Of a stretch of 58,705 nt of DNA, positions 15,190 through 24,114 are shown one piece after another. Source of the DNA: a virus; IMG/VR virus record IMGVR_UViG_3300017941_000010, positions 1 to 58,705 of that record; one strand, given 5' to 3'. Each line of letters begins with the position of its first letter. Position 1 is the first letter of the stretch. The notes below the pieces were generated by a model. That model worked only from the letters and a program-made list of their open reading frames with translations, was not told where the DNA came from and did no database searches. Made by a program: the position numbers and the translations under genes.

Positions 15190-16878
15190 ATGTTTGAATT
15201 CAAACCGACGTTCGATCAGGTGTATGCCTACTTCAGCTATCGTTTGCCGATGGAGCGGCTGACGAAGCGCGATGCGCTGAGCGTGCATTGCCCCTTCCAT
15301 GAAGACAAGAATCCGTCGATGAGTTTGAACCTGGCCAAGGGGATTTGGAACTGCCATTCCTGCGGGAAGGCAGGCGGCGTGCTGGATTTTGAACGCATGA
15401 TGATGGCCACCGATTCCGAGACGGCGTGGAGCGAGATCTACCGCATCATGGGCATGGAACGGCCGAAGACAAGCCGCACGCTGGTGAAGGTGTACGACTA
15501 CACCGATGTGACTGGGAAAGTGCTTTACCAGAAGCTGCGCTACGAGCCGAAAGAATTCAGCCAGCGGCAACCGGATGGCAATGGCGGCTGGTGGTACAAC
15601 CTGCACGGCGTAAAGAAGGTGCTCTACAAATTACCCGATGTGGTGACGGCCAAAGTGGTGTTCGTGGTGGAAGGCGAGAAGGATGCGGACAACCTTAGAT
15701 TGGCTCTGACAGTGGCGGACGTGAAGGACGTAGCTGTGACGACCACCTTTGATGGCGCCGGGCACTGGAAGCCGGAATATGCGCCGTACTTTACTGGCCG
15801 CATGGTGGTGGTGTTGCGCGACAACGATGCCAAGGGCAAGGCGCATCAGCAAACGGTTTGTGCCAGCGTAAAACCGTATGCCGCAAAGGTAAAAGCGGTG
15901 GAGCTGCCGGATGTGCCAGCGAAGGAAGACATCAGCTGGTGGCTGGCATCGGGACACAGTGTCAAAGATCTGCTGGCACTGGTGAAGGCCACGCCGTTGT
16001 GGGAGCCGGAGAAGACGGAGCATGTGCTGCTTGAAGAGATGCGCGACTTTTTAGATCGCGCACCTGCGGAGATTGACTGGCTGGTAGAAGATCTGATTCC
16101 GGTGAGAACGCGCGGACTGATGGTGGCTGATCCGAAGGTGGGAAAAAGTCCGCTGGCATTGGACCTGGCATTGGCGCTGGCATCGGGCTCCAGCTGGCTT
16201 GGTCATGTGGTGCCGCAACGGCGGCGGGTGGCATTGATCAGCCGCGAAGATTCTCCGCAGGAAACCGGGCGCCGGTTGAGACTCTTCTCCGAAGGGACCG
16301 AAGCACGAAGAGCCTACAACTGGGGACAGATTTGGGTGAACACGATGGCGCACTCACCGATGCTGCATGTGGACAACCTGGAGCAGGTGGATGCGCTGAT
16401 CAAAGAGCTGAAGATGGAGCAATTCGATCTGGCCATTTTTGATGTGTTCAGCGAGCTGCACTCGGGGGACGAGAACGACAACACGGTGATGGCGGGCGTG
16501 CTGGCGGCGTTGACCCGCATTCAGGTGGAAGCGCGTTGCGGCGTGTTGCTGCTGCACCATCTTTCGAAGGCGCAATCGGGCAACGTCTTCCGCGATGCGC
16601 GGGGGGCAGGCGCGATTCATGGCTGGACGGAGTGGGGTGTGGGCTTGACGGTGGTGGATGAAACGTTGCCGCGCAGAGAGTGGGTGCGCAAGGTGGACTT
16701 TGAACTGAAATACGCCTGTCCGGCCGACGAAGTGTACTTCATGATTGTGGGCGATGAAGAGGCGCTGCGGATCGAGCTGACGGAGAGACAGGAATCCGCG
16801 AGAAAACCGCGCAAGGCCAAGGTGCAGGCGATTGTGGGCGCATACGACGGACGAAGCCGCGCTGCGGGAGATAACTAG
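15190..16878 (+). CDS. DNA primase-helicase fusion (562 aa)
   Basis: Phage replication enzyme. CHC2 zinc finger at the N-terminus (Cys34, His37 in CPFHEDKNPS; Cys55, Cys58 in WNCHSCGKAGG). TOPRIM domain with VVEGEKDADNL (about 157-167) and the DND of VVVLRDNDAKGK. C-terminal RecA/RepA-like ATPase with Walker A DPKVGKSPLAL (about 314-324) and Walker B LAIFDVFSE (about 416-424). The order is like phage primase-helicases, but the motor is the RepA/AAA_25 type rather than DnaB. Confidence 0.92.
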   Translation: MFEFKPTFDQVYAYFSYRLPMERLTKRDALSVHCPFHEDKNPSMSLNLAKGIWNCHSCGKAGGVLDFERMMMATDSETAWSEIYRIMGMERPKTSRTLVKVYDYTDVTGKVLYQKLRYEPKEFSQRQPDGNGGWWYNLHGVKKVLYKLPDVVTAKVVFVVEGEKDADNLRLALTVADVKDVAVTTTFDGAGHWKPEYAPYFTGRMVVVLRDNDAKGKAHQQTVCASVKPYAAKVKAVELPDVPAKEDISWWLASGHSVKDLLALVKATPLWEPEKTEHVLLEEMRDFLDRAPAEIDWLVEDLIPVRTRGLMVADPKVGKSPLALDLALALASGSSWLGHVVPQRRRVALISREDSPQETGRRLRLFSEGTEARRAYNWGQIWVNTMAHSPMLHVDNLEQVDALIKELKMEQFDLAIFDVFSELHSGDENDNTVMAGVLAALTRIQVEARCGVLLLHHLSKAQSGNVFRDARGAGAIHGWTEWGVGLTVVDETLPRREWVRKVDFELKYACPADEVYFMIVGDEEALRIELTERQESARKPRKAKVQAIVGAYDGRSRAAGDN

Positions 16879-16894
16879 AGAGCAGAGAGCAGAG

Positions 16895-18226
16895 ATGGGC
16901 TATCGAATTTTAGAAGGCGATGTGATGGAGCAACTGCGCACTATGACGGCGGAAAGCGTTCAGTGCGTGGTGACCTCGCCACCCTATTGGGGTTTGCGTG
17001 ACTACGGCACAGGAACGTGGAAGGGTGGCGATGCAGAATGCAAGCATGTGGCTTCTACGATTCGAACCGGATTGGGGCTGGCGGCGCTTGGGGAACGATT
17101 CCGGGGCGGTGGCCACAAGCAGGGCGATGTGACCGAACTTCAATTTAGCGACGTATGCGCACATTGCGGTGCGGTGCGTGTAGATCAACAGATTGGACTC
17201 GAAAAAACGCCTGAAGAATATGTTGCCAAGATGGTTGCGGTGTTTTGCGAAGTGCGGCGCGTGTTGCGCGGGGATGGAACCTGCTGGATGAATATGGGCG
17301 ATTGCTATTCTGGGGGGCATACAACCTATGCAGGTGATCAGGCGAAATGGCAGCACGGAGAATATCCGGGCAGACAAGAAGTCGGTCAACCCAATTATGG
17401 AATTCCTGCAAAAAATCTGGTAGGTATGCCGTGGATGCTGGCATTCGCTTTACGCACCGATGGTTGGTATCTGCGCCAAGACATTATCTGGGAAAAGCCC
17501 AACCCGATGCCAGAAAGCGTGCGGGATCGCTGCACGAAAAGCCATGAATATCTATTTCTGTTAACCAAGTCGCAGCGGTATTTCTACGACCAAGTAGCAA
17601 TCAGCGAACCGGTGACCGGGAATGCACATGTGCGCGGCAATGGCGTGAACCCGAAAGCCAGCCAGTGGAAGACGCCGGATGGATGGGATACCAGTACAGG
17701 AAACGGTAGCCACGGATCATTTCACAAAGAAGGTCGTGAAGATGGGGTTATTGGATACAAGCCTAAATTGCGGTCATTGGGCGAAAAAGGATCACAAGCA
17801 AACCCTGAAGAGGTTCGCAGTGCGCGTGGTGTAGCGTTTGGTCGCGGCGCTGGTTGGCGCAAGGCTGGCCACATCAAGCAAAACGAAAGCTTCAGTGCGG
17901 CAGTGAAGGATCTTGTAGAAATGCGGAACAAGCGCAGCGTATGGACAATTGCAACACAGCCCTTTCCTGAAGCACATTTTGCTACTTATCCAGAAAAGCT
18001 GGTGGAACCTTGCATTCTGGCTGGTAGCAGAGAAGGCGATACAGTGCTGGACCCATTTGTCGGTTCGGGAACTACGGGCGTAGTGGCGCTCCGCTATGGC
18101 AGAAATTTCATTGGCATCGAGTTGAATTCAGATTATGCGGCAATGGCACGGCGACGGATTGAGGCTGACGCGCCGCTGTTCAACAAACCGACAAGCGAAG
18201 AAGGATGGGCGGAGGAGGCGGGATGA
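16895..18226 (+). CDS. DNA N4-cytosine/N6-adenine methyltransferase (443 aa)
   Basis: Amino-methyltransferase: catalytic motif IV TSPPYWGLRDY near the N-terminus (about 28-38) and SAM motif I DPFVGSGTTGVVAL near the C-terminus, the beta-class order. The central 200 residues include the target-recognition region and two Cys pairs (CAHCG). Start MGYRILEGDVM chosen because motif IV follows at the usual distance. It could protect phage DNA from restriction; the target sequence cannot be read from the protein. Confidence 0.93.
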   Translation: MGYRILEGDVMEQLRTMTAESVQCVVTSPPYWGLRDYGTGTWKGGDAECKHVASTIRTGLGLAALGERFRGGGHKQGDVTELQFSDVCAHCGAVRVDQQIGLEKTPEEYVAKMVAVFCEVRRVLRGDGTCWMNMGDCYSGGHTTYAGDQAKWQHGEYPGRQEVGQPNYGIPAKNLVGMPWMLAFALRTDGWYLRQDIIWEKPNPMPESVRDRCTKSHEYLFLLTKSQRYFYDQVAISEPVTGNAHVRGNGVNPKASQWKTPDGWDTSTGNGSHGSFHKEGREDGVIGYKPKLRSLGEKGSQANPEEVRSARGVAFGRGAGWRKAGHIKQNESFSAAVKDLVEMRNKRSVWTIATQPFPEAHFATYPEKLVEPCILAGSREGDTVLDPFVGSGTTGVVALRYGRNFIGIELNSDYAAMARRRIEADAPLFNKPTSEEGWAEEAG

Positions 18227-18435
18227 CAGCAGAACCAGAAACACCGGAGACAATCGCCTTCCGGATTGTGGAAGAAGGTCCGCACATTGCCAAGCTGCTG
18301 GTGCTGGCGGTGCGCAAAGACGGGTCGAGCTTTTCTTTGGACAACGGATTGACGGTGGACGAGGCCAAGACTATGGCGATTCACTTCCACTCCTGGGTAG
18401 ACAAATGCATGGGACGGGAAGAGGAAAAGGAATAG
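18223..18435 (+). CDS. Hypothetical protein (70 aa)
   Basis: ATG overlaps the methyltransferase stop and has a strong ribosome site (GGAGGAGG). Alpha/beta protein with TIAFRIVEEGPHIAKLLVLA, then DNGLTVDEAKTMAIHFHSWV. No family recognised. Confidence 0.72.
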   Translation: MTAEPETPETIAFRIVEEGPHIAKLLVLAVRKDGSSFSLDNGLTVDEAKTMAIHFHSWVDKCMGREEEKE

Positions 18436-18460
18436 GCAGGCAACCGAAACAGGGAGGGGC

Positions 18461-19288
18461 ATGATGGAAACCGGAATGGTGGAAAGAAGCGAACAAAATC
18501 TGGTGGTGATGATGGGAAATGTGCTAGAGGGAGAGTTTGAAACTCCAAGTGAAATGAGCTTGGACCAACAACTACGAGAAAGTGATCGAACCCTGGTGGA
18601 CGCATGGGTGGGATTGACGAAGCGGTCGATGCTGATTGGGTGGGAAGGCGCGTTCATCAAACGCCACAACGGGTGGCAACGGCTGGGGTATGCCGATGAA
18701 AAACATTATCGCGCGACCCGTGTAGCAAACGGCATTGCGCGTTCTACGTGGTACAAGATGGTGGGTTTGGCAGAGCGGTTTTCAGAACTGAGTCGGGAGC
18801 AATTTCTCTCGATGACGATTGAAAATGCCGAGCAACTGGCGGAGGCACCGCAGAGCGTGCGGCGTGATCCGGAATTGATTGATGCCGCGGCGGAGATGAC
18901 GGTACGGGATTTTGAAAGCGAACTGGTGCGCCGGGCGGCGTTGAACGAGAACAAGCCTCCCAGCGAAGTATACGTCACGATCAAATGGCGCATTAAACAG
19001 GCGCAGCGCGAGGTGATTGAACGCGGATTGGAAGACTGGCAGCACGAACACGGCATCGACGATCCGGGATATGCGCTGGAGCTGATGATTGCCGAATATC
19101 GTGAGCGGGTTACGCTGGTGGGCTTTATTGCAGAGTCGATTCCTCGTTTAACGCAGGCCGTGGTGGCAGCGCACTCGGTGGAAGAGCTGGAAGAATTGCG
19201 CCGATTGATGGCAGCACACATTCACGAGATGGGCGAGATTTTGCGGTTGTGCTGCGGAGAGGCGGGAAGCGATGAGGAAGCAGCGTAA
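18461..19288 (+). CDS. Helical putative DNA-binding protein (275 aa)
   Basis: Strong ribosome site GGGAGGGG. Almost entirely helical, with a segment ARSTWYKMVGLAERF that looks like a helix-turn-helix recognition unit, followed by MTIENAEQLAEAP and a long coiled region. The arrangement recalls ParB/KorB-like or RepB-type partners, but no diagnostic motif is present. Function unknown. Confidence 0.7.
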   Translation: MMETGMVERSEQNLVVMMGNVLEGEFETPSEMSLDQQLRESDRTLVDAWVGLTKRSMLIGWEGAFIKRHNGWQRLGYADEKHYRATRVANGIARSTWYKMVGLAERFSELSREQFLSMTIENAEQLAEAPQSVRRDPELIDAAAEMTVRDFESELVRRAALNENKPPSEVYVTIKWRIKQAQREVIERGLEDWQHEHGIDDPGYALELMIAEYRERVTLVGFIAESIPRLTQAVVAAHSVEELEELRRLMAAHIHEMGEILRLCCGEAGSDEEAA

Positions 19289-19306
19289 AAGCAGCTGCTG
19301 GAGGAT

Positions 19307-20080
19307 ATGAGGATGAGAGAGCGCATTGTGTTTCCGGGACGACGGCTAGGCCGGAAGGCGATTAAAACCGATACGCGCACGCTACGGCTGGCGCGCTATT
19401 TGACGCCAACGTTGCCCGCGCCTCCAACGGCGCAGGACTGGACCAAGGGCATCACGGCTTGGGGGATGATGCTGAACGACCAGCTAGGCGATTGCACGAT
19501 TGCCGGGCGACAGCATGCCATTCAAGTATGGTCGGCAAACTTGGGAAATGAAGTGACGCTGCCGGATGCGGACGCTTTGACCGCTTACGAACAATGGTGC
19601 GGTTACGTGGACGGCGATGCTTCGACGGACAACGGCGGCGTGGAGCTGGATGTGTTGACGGACTGGAAACAGAAAGGCGCTGCGCTGGATGGTCACGAAC
19701 TGACGGGATTTGCCGCCGCCAATGTGACGAACCTGACGGAGATCCGGCAGGCGATTGCATTGTTTGGCGGTGTGTACATCGGAGTGAGTTTACCGCTGAG
19801 CGCACAGCAGCAGACCGTATGGGATGTGGTGCCGGACGATGGCAGCGGCGATACTGCGGCGGGGAGCTGGGGTGGCCACTGCGTGTTTGTGCCGAAGTAC
19901 GATGCCTCCAGCTTTACCTGCGTTAGCTGGGGTGAGCTGCTACCGATGACAACGGCTTTTTGGAATGCATATTGCGATGAAGCCTATGCGCTGTTCAGTC
20001 CGGATTGGCTGGCCAACGGAATGGCACCTTCCGGTTTTGATGCGGCGCAGCTGGCGGCGGATTTGAAAGCAATTGATTAG
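19307..20080 (+). CDS. Papain-fold-like cysteine hydrolase (257 aa)
   Basis: Has the order expected of a C1-like peptidase fold: QLGDCTIAGRQHA with the candidate nucleophile Cys (about 65), later GSWGGHCVFVPKYD with the His, and SWGELLPMT. Related proteins are seen in phages and bacteria as uncharacterised hydrolases. No signal peptide, so it would act in the cytoplasm. ATG chosen after GGAGGAT; a second ATG two codons later is equally possible. Confidence 0.65.
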   Translation: MRMRERIVFPGRRLGRKAIKTDTRTLRLARYLTPTLPAPPTAQDWTKGITAWGMMLNDQLGDCTIAGRQHAIQVWSANLGNEVTLPDADALTAYEQWCGYVDGDASTDNGGVELDVLTDWKQKGAALDGHELTGFAAANVTNLTEIRQAIALFGGVYIGVSLPLSAQQQTVWDVVPDDGSGDTAAGSWGGHCVFVPKYDASSFTCVSWGELLPMTTAFWNAYCDEAYALFSPDWLANGMAPSGFDAAQLAADLKAID

Positions 20081-20188
20081 AACAAGGCTCTGGAGAACCT
20101 TTATTGTCCTGCATCTCCTGCTGCCGTAGGAACGGAAGGATAAGCGATTGGTAAGGATTGCGAAGTTCTTCCGCAGGGACGATTCAAG

Positions 20189-20222
20189 CAGTTTTTAGCG
20201 TTTGCTAAAAACTGTGTTTTTT
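20189..20222 (+). terminator. Rho-independent terminator
   Basis: CAGTTTTTAGC / GCTAAAAACTG stem with loop GTTT and a T run (TGTTTTTTG). It closes the replication transcript, about 110 bases after the hydrolase stop; the gap before it holds no gene. Confidence 0.85.
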
Positions 20223-20289
20223 GAAAGAGGGGACTGAATAAGAAACCTCAGTCCCCTGCTTTTTTGATGGCTAGATGCAAGAAGGAACC

Positions 20290-20643
20290 ATGAAAGAAAA
20301 ACTGCCGTGGGGAATCCGGTATGACGATGGCCGCGAGGTTTGCAACCTATTGACCAAGGCGGGCCGGGATGAATACGCACGCCGATTGCGCATGATGTGG
20401 TTGCGGCAAAAAAAGCGGTGTTGCCTGGAAGGAAAGATCGAAGATTGTCCGGGTGCGTTGAAGCTGGCGGATGCCACCTTTGAGCATCAGGATGGGCGAG
20501 GCATGGATGCCGGGCACCGCGATGACCGGATTGAAAAGCTTAATCCATTGACCGGAAAAATGAAGCCCTATAACGGCGCCGCACACGCCTGGTGCAACTC
20601 AAAAAAAGGCAGTGTGCGGATGGATTACAACGAAGTGCCTTGA
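20290..20643 (+). CDS. HNH-like nuclease fold protein (117 aa)
   Basis: Start MKEKLPWG follows AAGAAGGA at the right distance. Pattern RQKKRCCLEG ... DCPG ... FEHQDGRGMDAGHRDDR ... NGAAHAWCNSKKGS fits a small HNH/treble-clef layout with paired cysteines and a central His/Asp-rich strand. It could be a phage homing-type or packaging-associated HNH protein, but the catalytic His is not certain. Confidence 0.6.
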   Translation: MKEKLPWGIRYDDGREVCNLLTKAGRDEYARRLRMMWLRQKKRCCLEGKIEDCPGALKLADATFEHQDGRGMDAGHRDDRIEKLNPLTGKMKPYNGAAHAWCNSKKGSVRMDYNEVP

Positions 20644-20650
20644 GGTTACG

Positions 20651-20890
20651 ATGACGCTCAAAAAGATGTATGTATGCAGCGTGTGTGGAGCGGAACGCAA
20701 AGATGCGAATCATTGGTTTGTGCTGACGGAGACCAAGGCCGGATTCCATTTGCAGAGTTGGGAATGGGCAGTGCGGGAAGAGATGTTGGACGAGGAAGGC
20801 ACCGAACATCTTTGCGGGCAAGTATGCGCACACAAACTCCTGGACCGGTTCATGAGCGGAGCTGCGACAGGAGAAAGGGACGAAGGGTGA
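20651..20890 (+). CDS. Zinc-ribbon protein (79 aa)
   Basis: Start MTLKKMYVCSVCG. Two zinc-ligand pairs are visible: C-x2-C in CSVCG and HLCGQVC near the C-terminus. Small treble-clef or ribbon protein, typical of phage accessory genes. No known function. Confidence 0.75.
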   Translation: MTLKKMYVCSVCGAERKDANHWFVLTETKAGFHLQSWEWAVREEMLDEEGTEHLCGQVCAHKLLDRFMSGAATGERDEG

Positions 20891-20898
20891 CAGAGAGG

Positions 20899-21132
20899 AT
20901 GAAGCTATATCTGCTGATTGTTGCATGTGGGACGTTGCTAGCCTTCAACTACTTCTGTGTGGATGCGATTTTTGAGGCAATGAACTATCGCAGTACCGTC
21001 AGCTTCTTTACGGGGTTGGGAGGGCTGCTCCTGTTGTTATGGACGGACACTCTGATCGCGATCCGTGTAGTAAGAAAACCTCAACCAAAAGGTGTTCCCC
21101 CGGATAAGGCGAATTCGTCGACGGGGAGTTAA
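20899..21132 (+). CDS. Small membrane protein, two transmembrane helices (77 aa)
   Basis: MKLYLLIVACGTLLAFNYF and a second hydrophobic span FFTGLGGLLLLLWTDTLIAI are clear membrane segments; the C-terminal tail is basic and polar. AGAGAGG ribosome site. Could be a holin-like or superinfection-related protein, but nothing beyond topology supports this. Confidence 0.7.
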   Translation: MKLYLLIVACGTLLAFNYFCVDAIFEAMNYRSTVSFFTGLGGLLLLLWTDTLIAIRVVRKPQPKGVPPDKANSSTGS

Positions 21133-21158
21133 ATAAGTTCCTCAAAGGAAGGGAGAAG

Positions 21159-22097
21159 ATGATGCCTAATTTTGCCAATGTATTATCGGCGGTGCGGGAT
21201 CGCACTATGAATCCGTCCAATCCTTCAACCCCTGGCGGAAACGGATTGATCACAGCGCCTTCTACGCAAGAGATTCAACGGCTGCTGCCGCAGGCAACAG
21301 TGCGGACCGAGGACGCGATGGAGACCGCCCACCTGAGCCTGCTGGAGCAGATGTATCGGACGCAGGAGCAGGCGCAGTCAAATCCGTTTTACAGCATTTC
21401 TGCCACTGCGGTAGATCCTCATGCTGTGTCTGATTATTCTTACTGGTACTACCTACCCAATTCTCCGAGTTACGGAGGCATTCAGCGTTCATCTATGGTG
21501 CAGCCAGCGCACAGCACTGTGATGGATTGGCCCGAGACGACCGGGTTACCTGCAGAGGAGCCGCCTACGCCCGTGGAGGCACCGGAACGGACGATGCTCA
21601 AGCGGGTGCCGGTGGAAGTGGAAGCGATCGACTTGAATGATCCGCGCAAGAAGCTAGCGACCGAGGCCGAAATGCTGCTTGGCTATATGCCGCTGGCGAA
21701 AGAGCTGCACACACCAGGAATGCTGAAGTGTGCGCTGGCGAAACTGGAGATTACCATTCTTGAAGAAAAGAGCGTGTTTGCTTATAAGAAGCAGATGGCG
21801 GAGCATTACCGGACAACAGACAAATTGGTGGACCCGACCTGGCGGGTTACATCTTTAAAGGAATACACAGAGCAGGTGCCGGAATTTGTGTTGCAAAAGG
21901 CGGTAGAAATCAAGCGCGAACTGCCCGAAGCGATGTTCTACGTGGAACAATTGGCGCAAGATCCGTTTTTGATTGTGACGCTGGAGCCTTTGACGGATTT
22001 TGTGTCGCATGAGCGCACCTTGGAGCGTGAATTGGACCCGGAAACGGCGGCCTATGTTGAAGTCTGGTCAGAACCGAAGTTTGAAGCTATGATGTAA
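21159..22097 (+). CDS. Hypothetical protein (312 aa)
   Basis: Good ribosome site (GGAAGGGAGAAG) before ATGATG. The N-terminal third is Ser/Pro/Thr rich and probably flexible; residues about 160-310 form an alpha/beta domain with LGYMPLAKELHTPGMLKCAL and SLKEYTEQVPEFVLQKAVEI. No catalytic motif identified. Expressed in the same direction as its neighbours and followed by an inverted repeat. Confidence 0.7.
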   Translation: MMPNFANVLSAVRDRTMNPSNPSTPGGNGLITAPSTQEIQRLLPQATVRTEDAMETAHLSLLEQMYRTQEQAQSNPFYSISATAVDPHAVSDYSYWYYLPNSPSYGGIQRSSMVQPAHSTVMDWPETTGLPAEEPPTPVEAPERTMLKRVPVEVEAIDLNDPRKKLATEAEMLLGYMPLAKELHTPGMLKCALAKLEITILEEKSVFAYKKQMAEHYRTTDKLVDPTWRVTSLKEYTEQVPEFVLQKAVEIKRELPEAMFYVEQLAQDPFLIVTLEPLTDFVSHERTLERELDPETAAYVEVWSEPKFEAMM

Positions 22098-22305
22098 GAA
22101 CCAAAGAAGTAAGGGCCAAAGACGGGGGAAGGGACAGGATTTTGTCCGGTTGATTCCTTCGTCTTTGGTTCTCCTCTTCTGCTTTAGGGTTGTTGACTAA
22201 AGAGATGCGCGTAAAATTTTTGTGGACAAATGGCGGCTTTGTTCTTAAAGTATGGGCGTTCACCCTTTTTGAACCTTTTTGGGGATGAACCAACAGGAGA
22301 TCAAT
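22096..22305 (+). promoter_or_regulatory. Inverted repeat and promoter before the 431-aa gene
   Basis: AAGAACCAAAGA (22096-22107) pairs with TCTTTGGTTCT (22162-22172), a terminator-like long hairpin. Downstream, TTGTTG (22190-22195) and TAAAAT (22212-22217), 16 bases apart, make a plausible sigma-70 promoter, with an A/T-rich leader to the ATG at 22306. Confidence 0.45.
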
Positions 22306-23601
22306 ATGCGAAATACGACCATGAGAGACAAATTGGAAACGATTTTGAGTTCTGGCGTAAGCACAGAGATCAAAGTTGAATCCGACAATCATGTGGTTTG
22401 GGGAGGGAAAGTGGCTCGACAAAAAGCCGCGAAAGAAGTGAAAAAGAAATCAGCCCCAGCCTTCATTGCTCCTTCCGTTTCTCAAAACCCTTTTAAAGAT
22501 GTGGCACTGGTTGGACCGCGTTATATAGTACCGCCGAAAAGAAAAAATCCATTTGCAGTTCATGTTTATCCGGTTGTTACTTCTGAAGAACCAAACCTTG
22601 AAACACAGCCAGAAGAGATAAAAACCGTTCTTCTTGAGTCTGAAAGTGCAGTTGTTTTAGAACCGATTTCTGTTCCGGAACCTGTGCCGACTCCTGCACC
22701 GAAAGTCTTTGTGGTGCCCGACCATACTTCTCACAAACCAGCTGCACCGAAAGTGATTAACCAAGCACCCGAAAAAGTTGTTCGCCAAGAAGAAATTGCC
22801 ATTGCGGAAGCTATAGTTGCGGAAGCTATAGTTGCGGAAGCTGTCGTTGAGGAAACTGCGGTAGAGGAAACTGCGGTTGAGGAAGCTGTAGTTGAGGAAC
22901 TTGCAGAAGAAGAGCTTGTTGTGGAAGAGCCTGTTGCGACTCTTTTGGAAATGCCTGCGCTTGAAAGCATCTCCGAAGAGAAAAAGGGAATCATCTACGA
23001 GGATGCTCCGCCGACGATTTCACTGCCTCCGAATCTTACTTGGCTCGACCAAAGCACGCCGTTTGGCGGGGAACTGACTCAGATGGTGGATAAATTGCGA
23101 TCCGCAAAGACCAACGTTGGTTTTATGCTGGAGCAGTCGATTAGACGCCAAAAGGATCTGAGAGGACAGCTTGCAGGTTTACAAGAACGGCTGGATAAAG
23201 AAGAGTATTTTGGGGAACAACAGAAAGATAGCTTGAAACAGTTGGACGAAGTGATTGCCGCCTGCGCGCTGGTGGCGGAACAGAGTGCACCGATTGAATC
23301 TATTTTGCAGCAGATGACAAATGCTGTGCACAAAAAGCATCCAGAAAAAGAAAAGAGAGGATCGCGGCGATCCTACAAAATGTCAGCCGACGACAAAACA
23401 GTATGCCACAGCGTTGATGTCGTTGAATTTTTCAAGACTCATCCTGGCCGCAACTGGAGCGTGCAAGAGATCATTTGTGAATTGCCGGCGATGAAACGGG
23501 ATAGCGCCAAACAAAACCTCTATGCGCATTTGTCTTATATGGTGCAGAAAGGAACCCTGCAACGAATAGGCTCCGGAGTGTATCGAGCGCTTGAAAGTTA
23601 A
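22306..23601 (+). CDS. Low-complexity protein with C-terminal winged-helix domain (431 aa)
   Basis: Start MRNTTMRDKLET follows CAGGAGA. The first 170 residues are Pro/Val/Glu rich; residues about 165-215 are repeated acidic (E/A)(A/E)xVAE/VEE units, mirrored by tandem GAAGCT/GAGGAA DNA repeats (22795-22920). Then comes a helical coiled region (about 245-340) and a C-terminal winged-helix-like domain (VVEFFKTHPGRNWSVQEIICEL, then LYAHLSYMVQKGTLQRIGSG). It looks like a modular DNA- or protein-tethering factor. Function unknown. Confidence 0.7.
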   Translation: MRNTTMRDKLETILSSGVSTEIKVESDNHVVWGGKVARQKAAKEVKKKSAPAFIAPSVSQNPFKDVALVGPRYIVPPKRKNPFAVHVYPVVTSEEPNLETQPEEIKTVLLESESAVVLEPISVPEPVPTPAPKVFVVPDHTSHKPAAPKVINQAPEKVVRQEEIAIAEAIVAEAIVAEAVVEETAVEETAVEEAVVEELAEEELVVEEPVATLLEMPALESISEEKKGIIYEDAPPTISLPPNLTWLDQSTPFGGELTQMVDKLRSAKTNVGFMLEQSIRRQKDLRGQLAGLQERLDKEEYFGEQQKDSLKQLDEVIAACALVAEQSAPIESILQQMTNAVHKKHPEKEKRGSRRSYKMSADDKTVCHSVDVVEFFKTHPGRNWSVQEIICELPAMKRDSAKQNLYAHLSYMVQKGTLQRIGSGVYRALES

Positions 23602-23641
23602 ACGGCGCCTTACTCCACAAGTTTAAAAAAAGGAACGGCAA

Positions 23642-24073
23642 ATGGATGAAGAAATTGATCCCGAAATGTGGGTTGGGACTTATGTCTTGGATGAACAGGG
23701 CGATCCGCAAATGGAACAAGACATTTTGACGTGGGCGCAATGGTACTCCACCGCAGACACACAAGTGGCTTTGTCGGAGTTTGCTTGGGGACGGGTGTCG
23801 ACGATCTTTCTTGGAATTGACATGAGCAACTTGCCGGTAGCCCACAGTTCAACTTATCGACCGATTTTGTGGGAGACGATGGTTTTTCTTTGCTGCGAGG
23901 AGGAAGCTCCAGCAGATTTAAAAGCTCGCAATCCTCGTCTTCAAGCTGAGAAATTCAAGCAACAGCGTTACCGATCACGGAAGGACGCGTTAGAAGGCCA
24001 TCGTCAAATGGTGGAAGAATGCCTTGCGGCAGTGGATCATGCCGTGGATCGCATCCCTATTACGTCGGCATAA
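23642..24073 (+). CDS. Hypothetical protein (143 aa)
   Basis: Acidic alpha/beta N-terminal part with WVGTYVLDEQGDPQ, a central membrane-like but short hydrophobic stretch (ILWETMVFLCCEEE) and a basic helical tail. No family recognised. Last plus-strand gene before a converging recombinase gene. Confidence 0.65.
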   Translation: MDEEIDPEMWVGTYVLDEQGDPQMEQDILTWAQWYSTADTQVALSEFAWGRVSTIFLGIDMSNLPVAHSSTYRPILWETMVFLCCEEEAPADLKARNPRLQAEKFKQQRYRSRKDALEGHRQMVEECLAAVDHAVDRIPITSA

Positions 24074-24076
24074 AAA

Positions 24077-24101
24077 GCGAAGGCGCGATGAGCGCCTTCG
24101 C
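24077..24101. terminator. Hairpin between converging genes
   Basis: Perfect stem GCGAAGGCGC / GCGCCTTCGC with a short loop, located between the plus-strand gene ending at 24073 and the minus-strand gene ending at 24115. There is no long T run, so it may be rho-assisted. Confidence 0.55.
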
Positions 24102-24114
24102 GGGGAATGGACAC

